A DNA stretch of 32,878 nt from Kiritimatiellia bacterium (GCA_016284515.1 JAEEOY010000150.1:1-32878); one strand, 5' to 3'; shown: positions 1-8,500, counted from the stretch's first letter. Notes: generated by a model not told the origin, from the letters alone. Numbers and translations: made by a program.

Positions 1-222
1 CTCGAGACGCTTTCCGTCGACCTCTCGGTCTCGGAGCGGCTTCTCGGGGAGATTCCCGATGGGATCTTGCGCGTCGCGGAAAGCGGCGTGCGCACGCGCG
101 CCGACATCGAGCGCCTCGCAGCAGCCGGCGCGGACGCCTTTCTCATCGGAACGACGCTCATGAAGTCGTCCGATCCCGTCGCGCAGCTCCGCGCGCTCAG
201 GGGCTCGGGGTCCTTAAAGTAA
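1..222 (+). CDS. trpC: Indole-3-glycerol phosphate synthase, C-terminal part (5' end outside window)
   Basis: Frame 1 reads LETLSVDLSVSERLLGEIPDGILRVAESGVRTRADIERLAAAGADAFLIGTTLMKSSDPVAQLRAL..., stop TAA at 220-222. ESGVRTRADIERLAAAGADAFLIGTTLMKSSDP is the TrpC C-terminal phosphate-binding motif. Confidence 0.87.
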   Translation, partial: LETLSVDLSVSERLLGEIPDGILRVAESGVRTRADIERLAAAGADAFLIGTTLMKSSDPVAQLRALRGSGSLK

Positions 223-257
223 AAGGGCTGCAGTTTTAGGGGGGGGGATTCTTCATG

Positions 258-260
258 AAC
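258..260. repeat. Target-site duplication AAC (left copy; right copy 1956-1958)
   Basis: AAC directly abuts both IS ends. Removing the IS and one AAC joins ATGAAC to GTATTTGCG and restores a start codon and signal peptide. Confidence 0.85.
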
Positions 261-285
261 TGCACTATTCCCCGAATTTGAGACA
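261..285 (+). repeat. IS left terminal inverted repeat (IRL)
   Basis: TGCACTATTCCCCGAATTTGAGACA, partner of 1931-1955. Confidence 0.92.
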
Positions 286-307
286 CTCTAAATAAGCCGT
301 AGTGGTT

Positions 308-334
308 GTCTCCTTTCTCAAGAAGGAAGGAGAC
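308..334 (+). promoter_or_regulatory. Hairpin sequestering the Shine-Dalgarno of the first IS ORF
   Basis: GTCTCCTT (308-315) is perfectly complementary to AAGGAGAC (327-334), which contains the SD AAGGAG upstream of ATG 339. Confidence 0.65.
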
Positions 335-338
335 TGTA

Positions 339-605
339 ATGGATGAAGGAAACGGGATGACCGGGGAATGGGCTGCGCATTGTGTTGCAGCCAGACCTAT
401 AGACGTCGAAGTCAAGCAGGAGTGCCTGAGATTGTTTAGGCAAGGAATGGGATACCATCGTGCGGCAAAGAGTCTTGGACTCAAGCCGTACACGGTCAGA
501 GACTGGCTCAGGCGTTTCAAGCGTCTGGACGACAGTTGGGCGACAACCGACGGATGGGGGCACTGGCGTCGCGCCGAGGCTCGAGATTTGGTAAAATACC
601 AACAT
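339..605 (+). CDS. IS3-family OrfA-like N-terminal helix-turn-helix segment (frame 3; no stop, runs on into the OrfB frame; end approximate)
   Basis: SD AAGGAAGGAG then ATG 339. Contains VKQECLRLFRQGMGYHRAAKSLGLKPYTVRDWLRRFKRL, typical of IS3 OrfA HTHs. Downstream, frame 3 becomes non-protein-like until OrfB. Confidence 0.6.
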
Positions 606-804
606 GAGTTCGAAAGCAATCCAGAATGCCGTCTCCCGCATGATGCAGGCGACCGATCCGGATGCGATACCAAAGGAGGTGTCGTTGGAGGAGAGGGTCA
701 GGCTGCTAGAGATGCAGAACAAGATTCTGCGCTTCCACCTTTCAGCGCAGCTGGAGCGTGGTCAGCAATCCTCGCCGGAGGATGTCGTAAAAAAAAAGAG
801 ATAG
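604..804 (+). CDS. IS3-family OrfA-type coiled-coil/leucine-zipper segment (frame 1)
   Basis: MSSKAIQNAVSRMMQATDPDAIPKEVSLEERVRLLEMQNKILRFHLSAQLERGQQSSPEDVVKKKR*, heptad-like, ending just past the A9 slippery run. Confidence 0.65.
   Translation: MSSKAIQNAVSRMMQATDPDAIPKEVSLEERVRLLEMQNKILRFHLSAQLERGQQSSPEDVVKKKR
777..797 (+). promoter_or_regulatory. Programmed -1 ribosomal frameshift signal (SD-like GGAGG plus A9 slippery run)
   Basis: GGAGG 777-781, then A9 at 789-797. Frame 1 reads GTA AAA AAA AAG AGA TAG; a -1 slip enters the OrfB frame AAA GAG ATA GAG GCG. Confidence 0.75.
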
Positions 805-1733
805 AGGCGGTCGAGAATCTTGTTGCGCAAGGATACGACCGCAAGTCCGCCTGCATTGCAGCCGGCATCAGCCGTGCGACATACTATCGAGCCAAGAAGA
901 TCTCGCCTAAGGCCGAGAGCGACGCCGAGCTTGTCGAACTAATGTGCAGGATCGAGAATGATCGCCACGTGTCGCAGACGTATGGCGTCGACAGGCTGAC
1001 CGCTGAGATCAACAGGCAACTCCAGATCATCGACGAGGCCACTTCCGCAAAGATCCTCGGCAATAGCGCCAGGGTGAATCGCAAACGCACACACAGGCTC
1101 ATGAAGCTGTACGGAGTGCATTCGCGCCTGCGCCGAAGAAGGCATCCCGACAACTATTACAAGGGCATCGGCGAGATGCTCAAGGTCAACAAGGCGCCAA
1201 ACATCCTGCACCGGGAGTTCAAGTCCGCCCGCCCAATGCTGAAGATGGCAACAGACGTTACATACATCCCCTGTAGTGACTCAAAGTTTTTATATCTCAG
1301 CACACTTCTCGACCTCTTCAACAAGGAGGTCGTGTCCTATACGATGAGCACCGTCAACTCTGTGGAGTTCGCAATCCGGATGATTCGCCTACTGCCGCCT
1401 GAATTACTGAAGAATGCCTTGCTGCATTCTGACCAGGGCAATCTCTACTGGTCAAATGCGTGGGTGGCGCTCTGCGACGAACTAGCCATCGTCCGCAGCA
1501 TGTCCAGGCGCGGCAACTGCTGGGACAATTCGCTCTGCGAAGGTTTCTTCTCTCACATGAAGAGCGATTTGGGCCTCTGCAAGTGCGACTACAGGCATCT
1601 ATTACCGGAAAGGACGATCAGGGCAATGATCGACGATTACATACCGTGGTACAACGAGGGCCGCATCCAAAAGAGTCTTAGTTACATGTCCCCGGTGGAA
1701 TACAAGAAGGCATTCGCAAGCGCTCTGAGCTGA
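789..1733 (+). CDS. IS3-family transposase OrfB (rve/DDE integrase core), made by -1 frameshift
   Basis: ATDVTYIP...HSDQGNLYWSN...MSRRGNCWDNSLCEGFFSHMKSD...YNEGRIQKSLSYMSPVEYKK: DDE triad and C-terminal IS3 motif present. Contained in track ORF 306..1733. Confidence 0.92.
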   Translation, partial: KKKEIEAVENLVAQGYDRKSACIAAGISRATYYRAKKISPKAESDAELVELMCRIENDRHVSQTYGVDRLTAEINRQLQIIDEATSAKILGNSARVNRKRTHRLMKLYGVHSRLRRRRHPDNYYKGIGEMLKVNKAPNILHREFKSARPMLKMATDVTYIPCSDSKFLYLSTLLDLFNKEVVSYTMSTVNSVEFAIRMIRLLPPELLKNALLHSDQGNLYWSNAWVALCDELAIVRSMSRRGNCWDNSLCEGFFSHMKSDLGLCKCDYRHLLPERTIRAMIDDYIPWYNEGRIQKSLSYMSPVEYKKAFASALS

Positions 1734-1760
1734 TACATAGCGCAAAGGCTAATCGACTAC

Positions 1761-4700
1761 ATGTCGGACTTGGAGTTCCAGGTGCGGATCGTCGCCGCCT
1801 CGGCCCTTTGGGCCGCCTCCTTCGGAGGACGGCGCCTCCTCCCCGCACCTGGAACCGGAGGAGCTTGCCCATCTTCCCGAAGTTCCGTCTTTTATGCTAC
1901 AATACAGTCACTCTCGAGATTGGAGGCTCATGTCTCACTTTCGGGGCATGGTGCAAACGTATTTGCGACGGCGGTGGTTTCAGTGTTTGCGGCGGCGGGA
2001 CTCCAGGCGGCGCCGACGCTCGAGGAGGGCTTTGCGAATCCGCCGGATTCCGCGAAGCCGCACACGTGGTACCACATGATGAACGGCAACGTCACGAAGG
2101 AGGGCATCACCTGCGACTTCGAGGCGCTCGCCAGGGTCGGCATCGGCGGAGTGCAGATGTTCGACGCGGGATGCGACATCCCGCCAGGCCCGCTCAAGTT
2201 CAATTCGGACGAATGGTTCGACATGTTCCGCCACGCGCAGAAGGAGGCGAAGCGGCTTGGACTTGAGATATGCATCCCCAACTGCTCCGGATGGTCCAGC
2301 TCGGGCGGTCCGTGGAACCCTCCCGCCAATGCGATGAAGGTAGTCGTCTTCACAGAGACGCCCGCGAAGGGTCCGTCGAGTTTCTCCGGGAAACTCCCGC
2401 GCACGTCCGACGACCACGGCTTCTACGATGACATAGCGGTTCTCGCCTATCCGACGCCGAAGCCGGGCGCGAAGCTTGACCGCCTCGACAACAAGACGTT
2501 CCGCGAGCGCGGGGACACGTGGCACGTTTCGCCGGAGTTCCCGAAGGACCAGCTCGTCGCGCGCGGAAGCGAAATCGACCTCACGGAGAGGATGACGAAG
2601 GACGGCTCGCTCGAGTGGGACGTCCCGGAAGGGGACTGGACTATTCTCCGCATAGGTTATATCTGCAACGGGCGCTGCAACCACCCCGCGTCCGAGAAGG
2701 GACGAGGACTCGAGGTGGACAAGCTTTCCGCCTCCGCGATGGACTACCACTTCGACCAGTACGTGACGCGCCTCTGCCGCGACCTCGGCATCACCGCGCA
2801 GACCGACAACTCGACTGGATTCAACAACATCCTGGTCGATTCGTACGAAGTCGGATGCCAGAACTGGACGCAGGGGCTCGACGCAGAGTTTGAACGGCGC
2901 ATGGGCTACTCGCCGCGTCCGTACCTCCCCGTCTTCGCCGGACGCGTCGTAGGCTCGGCGGACGAGAGCGAGCGCTTCCTCGAGGACTTCCGCCGCGTCG
3001 TCGCCGATCTCTTCGCGGAGAACTACGCCGGCAGGCTCACGAAGCTCTGCCACGACCACGGACTTATGTGCTCCATAGAGCCGTACGGGAACTGCACCTC
3101 CGACGACCTCCAGTACGGACAGGACATAGACGTTCCGATGGCCGAGTTCTGGTCCAACGCCGCTCTCGGCGCTCACGGTTCCGGTGATGTCGGAAACTCG
3201 CGCCACGCTGCGCATATCGCGCACGTGTGGGGACGCCGCTACGCCGCCACGGAGTCGTTCACGGCAGATCCCGGCTACGGCGGAAGATGGCGCACCACGC
3301 CGTTCTCGATCAAGAGCCAGGGAGACAAGGTCTTCGCCGCCGGCATAAACCGCATCATCTACCACCGCTTCACGCATCAGCCCTGGCCGGGGAGCGCGTA
3401 CCTTCCCGGAATGACGATGGGCCGCTGGGGGATGCACCTCGACCGCACGCAGACGTGGTGGGAGCTTTCGCCGGCGTGGTTCAGGTACCAGGCGCGCTGC
3501 CAGTGGATGCTGCAGGAGGGGGTGTTCGCCGCGGATGCGCTCTACTGGACCGGCGAGGAGGTCCCGAACGGAGGCGGCATGCCAGTCCCGATGCCCGACG
3601 GATACTCCTACGACGTCTGCGCGACGAAGGCCGTCGAAATGCTGTCCGTGAAGGACGGCAAGGTCGTCGCGCCGGGCGGGGTGGAGTATTCGCTCCTCGT
3701 CCTTCCCGAGACGGACACGATGAGCGAGCGGATGGTCCGCCGCATCGGCGAGCTCCTCGCCCAGGGCGCGAAGATCTGCGGACGCAGAAGGCCGACGCGC
3801 GCGCCTGGCCTGCGCGGATATCCCGACGCCGACGAGTCCGTCAGGAATCTCGCGGCGGAAGTGTGGTCGCGCGGCGTGATGGAGTGCAGCCCCGCGGACG
3901 CGTTTGCGAAGCTCGGCGTCAGGCCGGACTTCGCGGGGCAAGGCCTCTCGTGGATACACCGCAGGAGCGCAGCGTCCGCCAAGGGCGACAAGGCGGAGTG
4001 GTACTTCGTCGCGATGGACAACGAGGAGCCGGCGACGGTCGAGGCGTCGTTCCGCCAGCAGGGGCTCGAGCCCGAGATATGGGACGCGGAGACGGGATCG
4101 ATGCGTCCGGCGCGCGTGTGGCGCGAGGATGGCGGACGGACAGTTGTGCGCCTCGAGTTCCGTCCGAGCGGCTCCGCGTTTGTCGTCTTCAGGAAGCCCG
4201 CCAGGGGTCCGCATCTCGTCGCCGTCAAGGCGTCCGTCTCGCCGAATCCCGAGCCTGCGACTGGTGAGAAGGAGGTCCACACTCTCGTAGTAAAGAAGGC
4301 AGAGTACGGCACGGCGGCGAAGGACATCCGTCCGAAGTGCGTCGAAGTCTCGCCGTTCATCAAGCCGGGAGAGGCGGTGCGAATCGACAACACGCTCGCG
4401 GGTGATCCGGCGCAGGGAAAGGTCAAGACGACGGAGATCACGTACGCTGAGGGAGGAAAATCCATTACAAAGACAATCGGCGAGGGCGCGACGTTCACGC
4501 TGCCGAAGGGCGCGGAGCTGGTGGGCGCGTGGTACGGACTTCCCGAGCCCGGCTGGAAGAAGCCCGAGTCTCCGGCCGCGGACATCACCGCGAAGCTCAA
4601 CGCGCTCGTGAAGGACGGATATCTTTCAGTCGTCGTGAACAACGCTTTCGTCGGATACGATCCGGTTCCGGATGTCAGGAAGCGCACGAAGGTTGTGTAC

Positions 4701-5504
4701 GAGTATGACGGACGCGAGTCGACGGTCGAGGTGGGGGAGGGCACGCGCATCGTTATTCCCGCCCCTGTCGAAAAGAGCCAGCCACCGCCGGAGTGGGAGT
4801 GGACGGGCGACAGTGGTGTGCTTGCCTGGCAGCCGCTTGAAATGGAGCTCGAGTCGTCCGATGGCTCGAGGCGCACGCTCTCCGCGAAGCCTGCCGCGCC
4901 CGTTGCTGTCGAGGGCGAGTGGAAGGTCTCGTTCCCGTCCGGATGGGACGCGCCCGAGTCGACTGTGTTCCCGAAGCTGATTGCTTGGGACCGCCACGAG
5001 GACGAAGGCGTGAAGTACTTCTCCGGGACGGCGACGTATTCGAGGAAGGTCGCGCTGCCCGCTCCGCGTGCGGAAGGGCGCGTGATGCTCGACCTCGGGG
5101 TCGTCAAGGACTTCGCCGAGGTCAAGGTGAACGGGAGGGCGTATCCGGTCCTGTGGAAGCCTCCGTTCCGCGTGGACGTCACGGACGCGCTGCAGGATGG
5201 CTGCGAGTCGTTCGATCTCGAGGTGAAGGTCACGAACCTCTGGGCGAACAGGCTCATCGGTGACGACGGGCTCTATGCCGACGACTGCGAGTGGAGCGGC
5301 GCGAGCCACGCGGGGAAGAAGGAGATCGCGATCAGGGAGATTCCGCAGTGGGTGAAGGAGGGTCGCAAGTCCCCGACCGGACGCCACACCTTCACGACGT
5401 GGAAGCACTGGTCGAAGGAGGACGACCTTCTTCCGTCGGGCCTTATCGGTCCCGTCGTCCTCCGCTTCGGCGAGCCCGCAACCTGTCGCTCGACTGCTGA
5501 GTAA
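1761..5504 (+). CDS. GH106-like alpha-L-rhamnosidase, secreted; 5' end displaced by IS (native sequence resumes at 1956; native ATG at 255)
   Basis: GFANPPDSAKPHTWYHMMNGNVTKEGITCDFEALARVGIGGVQMFDAG...PNCSGWSSSGGPWNPP matches the GH106 N-terminal signature. C-terminal GTATYSRKVAL...VKVNGRAYPVLWKPPFRVDVTDAL resembles a galactose-binding-like domain. Residues encoded 1761-1955 come from the IS tail. Confidence 0.83.
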   Translation: MSDLEFQVRIVAASALWAASFGGRRLLPAPGTGGACPSSRSSVFYATIQSLSRLEAHVSLSGHGANVFATAVVSVFAAAGLQAAPTLEEGFANPPDSAKPHTWYHMMNGNVTKEGITCDFEALARVGIGGVQMFDAGCDIPPGPLKFNSDEWFDMFRHAQKEAKRLGLEICIPNCSGWSSSGGPWNPPANAMKVVVFTETPAKGPSSFSGKLPRTSDDHGFYDDIAVLAYPTPKPGAKLDRLDNKTFRERGDTWHVSPEFPKDQLVARGSEIDLTERMTKDGSLEWDVPEGDWTILRIGYICNGRCNHPASEKGRGLEVDKLSASAMDYHFDQYVTRLCRDLGITAQTDNSTGFNNILVDSYEVGCQNWTQGLDAEFERRMGYSPRPYLPVFAGRVVGSADESERFLEDFRRVVADLFAENYAGRLTKLCHDHGLMCSIEPYGNCTSDDLQYGQDIDVPMAEFWSNAALGAHGSGDVGNSRHAAHIAHVWGRRYAATESFTADPGYGGRWRTTPFSIKSQGDKVFAAGINRIIYHRFTHQPWPGSAYLPGMTMGRWGMHLDRTQTWWELSPAWFRYQARCQWMLQEGVFAADALYWTGEEVPNGGGMPVPMPDGYSYDVCATKAVEMLSVKDGKVVAPGGVEYSLLVLPETDTMSERMVRRIGELLAQGAKICGRRRPTRAPGLRGYPDADESVRNLAAEVWSRGVMECSPADAFAKLGVRPDFAGQGLSWIHRRSAASAKGDKAEWYFVAMDNEEPATVEASFRQQGLEPEIWDAETGSMRPARVWREDGGRTVVRLEFRPSGSAFVVFRKPARGPHLVAVKASVSPNPEPATGEKEVHTLVVKKAEYGTAAKDIRPKCVEVSPFIKPGEAVRIDNTLAGDPAQGKVKTTEITYAEGGKSITKTIGEGATFTLPKGAELVGAWYGLPEPGWKKPESPAADITAKLNALVKDGYLSVVVNNAFVGYDPVPDVRKRTKVVYEYDGRESTVEVGEGTRIVIPAPVEKSQPPPEWEWTGDSGVLAWQPLEMELESSDGSRRTLSAKPAAPVAVEGEWKVSFPSGWDAPESTVFPKLIAWDRHEDEGVKYFSGTATYSRKVALPAPRAEGRVMLDLGVVKDFAEVKVNGRAYPVLWKPPFRVDVTDALQDGCESFDLEVKVTNLWANRLIGDDGLYADDCEWSGASHAGKKEIAIREIPQWVKEGRKSPTGRHTFTTWKHWSKEDDLLPSGLIGPVVLRFGEPATCRSTAE
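1775..1855. repeat. Multibranched inverted repeat in the IS 3' non-coding tail
   Basis: Outer 13-bp arms GTTCCAGGTGCGG (1775-1787) / CCGCACCTGGAAC (1843-1855). Inner CGCCG/CGGCG and hairpins CGGCCC-TTT-GGGCCG (1801-1815) and CCTCC-TTC-GGAGG (1816-1828). Confidence 0.8.
1891..1903 (+). promoter_or_regulatory. Outward-facing extended -10 promoter near IS right end
   Basis: TTTATGCTACAAT: TGn plus TACAAT (1898-1903), directed into the interrupted GH106 gene. Confidence 0.5.
1931..1955 (-). repeat. IS right terminal inverted repeat (IRR)
   Basis: TGTCTCACTTTCGGGGCATGGTGCA; reverse complement TGCACCATGCCCCGAAAGTGAGACA. Confidence 0.92.
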
Positions 5505-5510
5505 TAGGAA

Positions 5511-5525
5511 TTTTTTTGGTATAAT
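5511..5525 (+). promoter_or_regulatory. Extended -10 promoter TTTTTTTGGTATAAT
   Basis: TATAAT 5520-5525; predicted +1 falls on the A of ATG 5532. Confidence 0.65.
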
Positions 5526-5531
5526 ATAGCC

Positions 5532-8500
5532 ATGAAAACGAAATTCCTCCGCTTCTGCGGCGCGATTGCGTCCGCAATTTCGCTCATTGCCGTGCCGGCG
5601 TCAGACGCGTCGGCGGAATCCGCCGCGTTCGTTTCGGGCGAGATCGCGGCCGAATACGAGACGGGTGCGGAGATTGCGCCTGTTGTGCTGTCCGTCGGCG
5701 GGCAGGCTCCGCTGACCGTGAGGGCGTCGGGACTTCCGTCTGGACTCAAGTTCACCGCGAAGGCGCTATCCGTGAAAGCGACAAGGACGACGCCCGCCCG
5801 CGAATACGAGGCGAACACGATCTACGGAATTCCGACGAGAAGCGGAATCTACAACGCGACCGTTTCCGTGACGGCGGCGGACAAGTCGAAGGCGTCGGAG
5901 GTGTTCAAGTTCGTCATTCGCAGGGAAGGTGAAAAAGTGATCGACCTCGTTGCTGGGGCCGAGGGATGCAAGGTTTCCGGAGCGGGCGTGTACCTTCCCG
6001 GGAAGAAGGTGTCGCTGAAGGCGACGGCGGCGCGTGGATACGTCTTCGCCGGATGGTATTCGGACGAGTCCTATTCGCAGCCGATCGACGGAAGCGCCGA
6101 CTTCCGCACTGCGTCGTATCCGTACGTCGTAGAAGACTCCGACGCGACATTCTACGCGAAGTTCATCCCGACGACCGACGACTGGGCGACTGTCGACGCG
6201 ACTGCCGAGGCCGAGTACGCGACTGGATCGGAGATCATTCCGATCGCGGTGGCGGCGGACGGAGGGAGCCTTCCGACGGCCAAGGTCGCTGGGCTGCCCT
6301 CGGGGTTGAAGTTCACGGCCAAGGAACTCGTCATCAAGGGACGCAACGGCACGGTGGAGCGCGAGTACGCGGCGAACACGATATACGGCACGCCGACGAA
6401 GAGCGGAATCTACAACGCGACGGTGACTGTCACCACTGCAGGAAAGGCAAAGGCGGAGAAGACCCTGAAATTCATAGTCCGCAAGGATGGCGAGATCATC
6501 CTCGATGCCGTCGCCTCCGCTCCTGGCTGCAAGACCGCCGGCGCCGGCGTGTACGCGGCAGGCAAGAAGGTGTCTCTTAGGGCGACTGCCGCACGCGGGT
6601 ACGTCTTCGCCGGATGGTACGCCGACTCGGGATTCTCGGTACCAGCCGAGACGCCGGTGGATTTCCGCACGGCGTCCATGTCGTACATCGCGCCAGAGTC
6701 CGACACGACGCTGTACGCAAAGTTCGTGGAGTCTTCCGAAGACGGCTCCATCGTGATCGACACGGCGGACTCGTATGCGTATTCCGACGCCGTTGACCTC
6801 AAGATCGGCGTCGAGTCGACGAGCCTTCCGAAGGTCACGGTCTCGACTCTTCCCGCTGGCCTCAAGTTCGATGCGTCGACGCTGACGATCAAGAAGGGCT
6901 CGGCGACTGTTCCGAAGCCCGGAACCTATCCGGTGACGGTAAAGGCGACGAACGCAACGGTGAAGAAGGCGGTGACGAAGACGTTCTCGATCATCGTGGA
7001 CAACTTCACGGACGCCAACGGGCTCTTCGTCGGCGGAATCGCCAATGGCCCAGGGGAGAAGTACGTCGCTACCGTCGGCGTGGAAGGAGGCGACCTGCCG
7101 TCGCTTGAGCTTCTGGACGAGACGATGAAGCTCAAGGTGTCCGGACTCCCCTCCGGCATGACGTACAACGCGTCCGAGAAGCGCATCGCCGGCGCGCCGT
7201 CCAAGGCGGGAACGTTCACCGTGACGCTCACGGTCGGGACGGCTGTCTCGACGTTCACGCTCGTCGTGGAGCCGCTTCCGGCGTGGCTCGTCGGCGACTT
7301 CGGATTCGAGCTCGACCTCACCGATGAAAGCGGCGCGACGAACCGCGTCACTTGGCAGGACATGACGGTGACTTCCGCCGGAAAGGTGAGCGGCAGGGGC
7401 AGGTGCTTCGCGCTCGCGAAGTCCGGCGACTGGACCGACGCGTGGCTCGGGAGCTGGACTGGACGCATCGTCTCGCGCTCCGGCGAGGGGAACTCCCTCA
7501 AGTTCGTCGTCCGCCGCGAGGTCGTGGCGAAGTCCGGCGACGCGACCGTAACATACGTTCTCAACCTCGAGGTGAAGCCCGAAGTCCTCAACGATGCCAC
7601 TGTGGCGTCGATCTCCGGAGCTCTCGAGCCCATTGACCACGGTATCACCGGCGGCGATGGCGACGGCATTGGCGCCGCAGTGTCCAACGGAGGCGCGAAC
7701 GTCTGGACGAAGGCCGCGGGCACCTCCGTAGCGCCGGCGTTCGAGTCCGGTCTGGCGATGAACCTGGACATCACGGCTCCGCAGACGAGGGTCTGGGATG
7801 CGAATGTGTCGTTCGAGTACGAGGGCACGCTGCACCTCGCGTTCGGGAAGTCCGGAAGCGTCACGTACTACTACGTATCGCCTGAGGACGGGTCCGTTTC
7901 CGGTACAGGAACGGCAACGCCCGTGCTCTCCAGCCAGACCGGCGGATCTGGCGGCGGCGGAATCATCGGCGGCGGCGATGCGCCCAAGCCCGCAGGCAAC
8001 GTCTGGCATTTCCCGGTCGTCTGCGCGCCGAAGGAGAGGACTCCGTTTGTCGCGATCGTTGAGATGAAGGCGTCCGCGGAGGAGAAGACCCTCTCCGCCG
8101 AAACGGTTGAGCTCTCCGTGCTGAAGATATGCGCCCGCGAGCGCGATCCGTACTGCGGCTGGGCCGCGGGAACGTTCTACGGCTACCATCTGCTGCGGAA
8201 CTTCGACAACGGAGGCGCCTCCGGCTACCACAGGGTCGTGAAGATCGCGCTTCCGAAGTCCGGCGGACTCACCATGTACGAAGTCGGCCTCGCGGGGACC
8301 GAGCGGATCACGCAGTACTACATGACGACGAACACCGTCGAGGCCGACGGCGCGCGGATGGAGTTCAACGCGTCCTTCAGCACGACGAAGAACTCGTACG
8401 GAAACAGCTCTGCTACAATCTCGCGGATATGGGAGACGCTCAGCAACGTGGTGGAGCGCGCGGAGCTCGATGGACTTGCGGTGGGGGTACTCGAGGGAGA

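Larger units (their letters stand above)
261..1955 (+). mobile_element. Complete IS3-family insertion sequence (about 1695 bp)
   Basis: IRL TGCACTATTCCCCGAATTTGAGACA (261-285) matches the reverse complement of IRR TGTCTCACTTTCGGGGCATGGTGCA (1931-1955) at 21 of 25 positions. TG...CA termini. Flanked by AAC at 258-260 and 1956-1958. Encodes an IS3-type DDE transposase with an A9 frameshift site. Confidence 0.94.

Noticed and set aside
239-247. G9 homopolymer upstream of the native GH106 ATG as a phase-variation tract
   Set aside because: Possible, but it may simply serve as an SD-like purine run or be a sequencing artefact; no promoter spacing evidence.
306-1733. Single 475-aa transposase ORF as printed in the track
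   Set aside because: Residues encoded about 545-788 in this frame look out of frame, while frame 1 gives a coiled coil ending at an A9 slip site; kept only as an alternative.
1980-4280. 766-aa reverse-strand ORF
   Set aside because: Antisense shadow of the GH106 gene.
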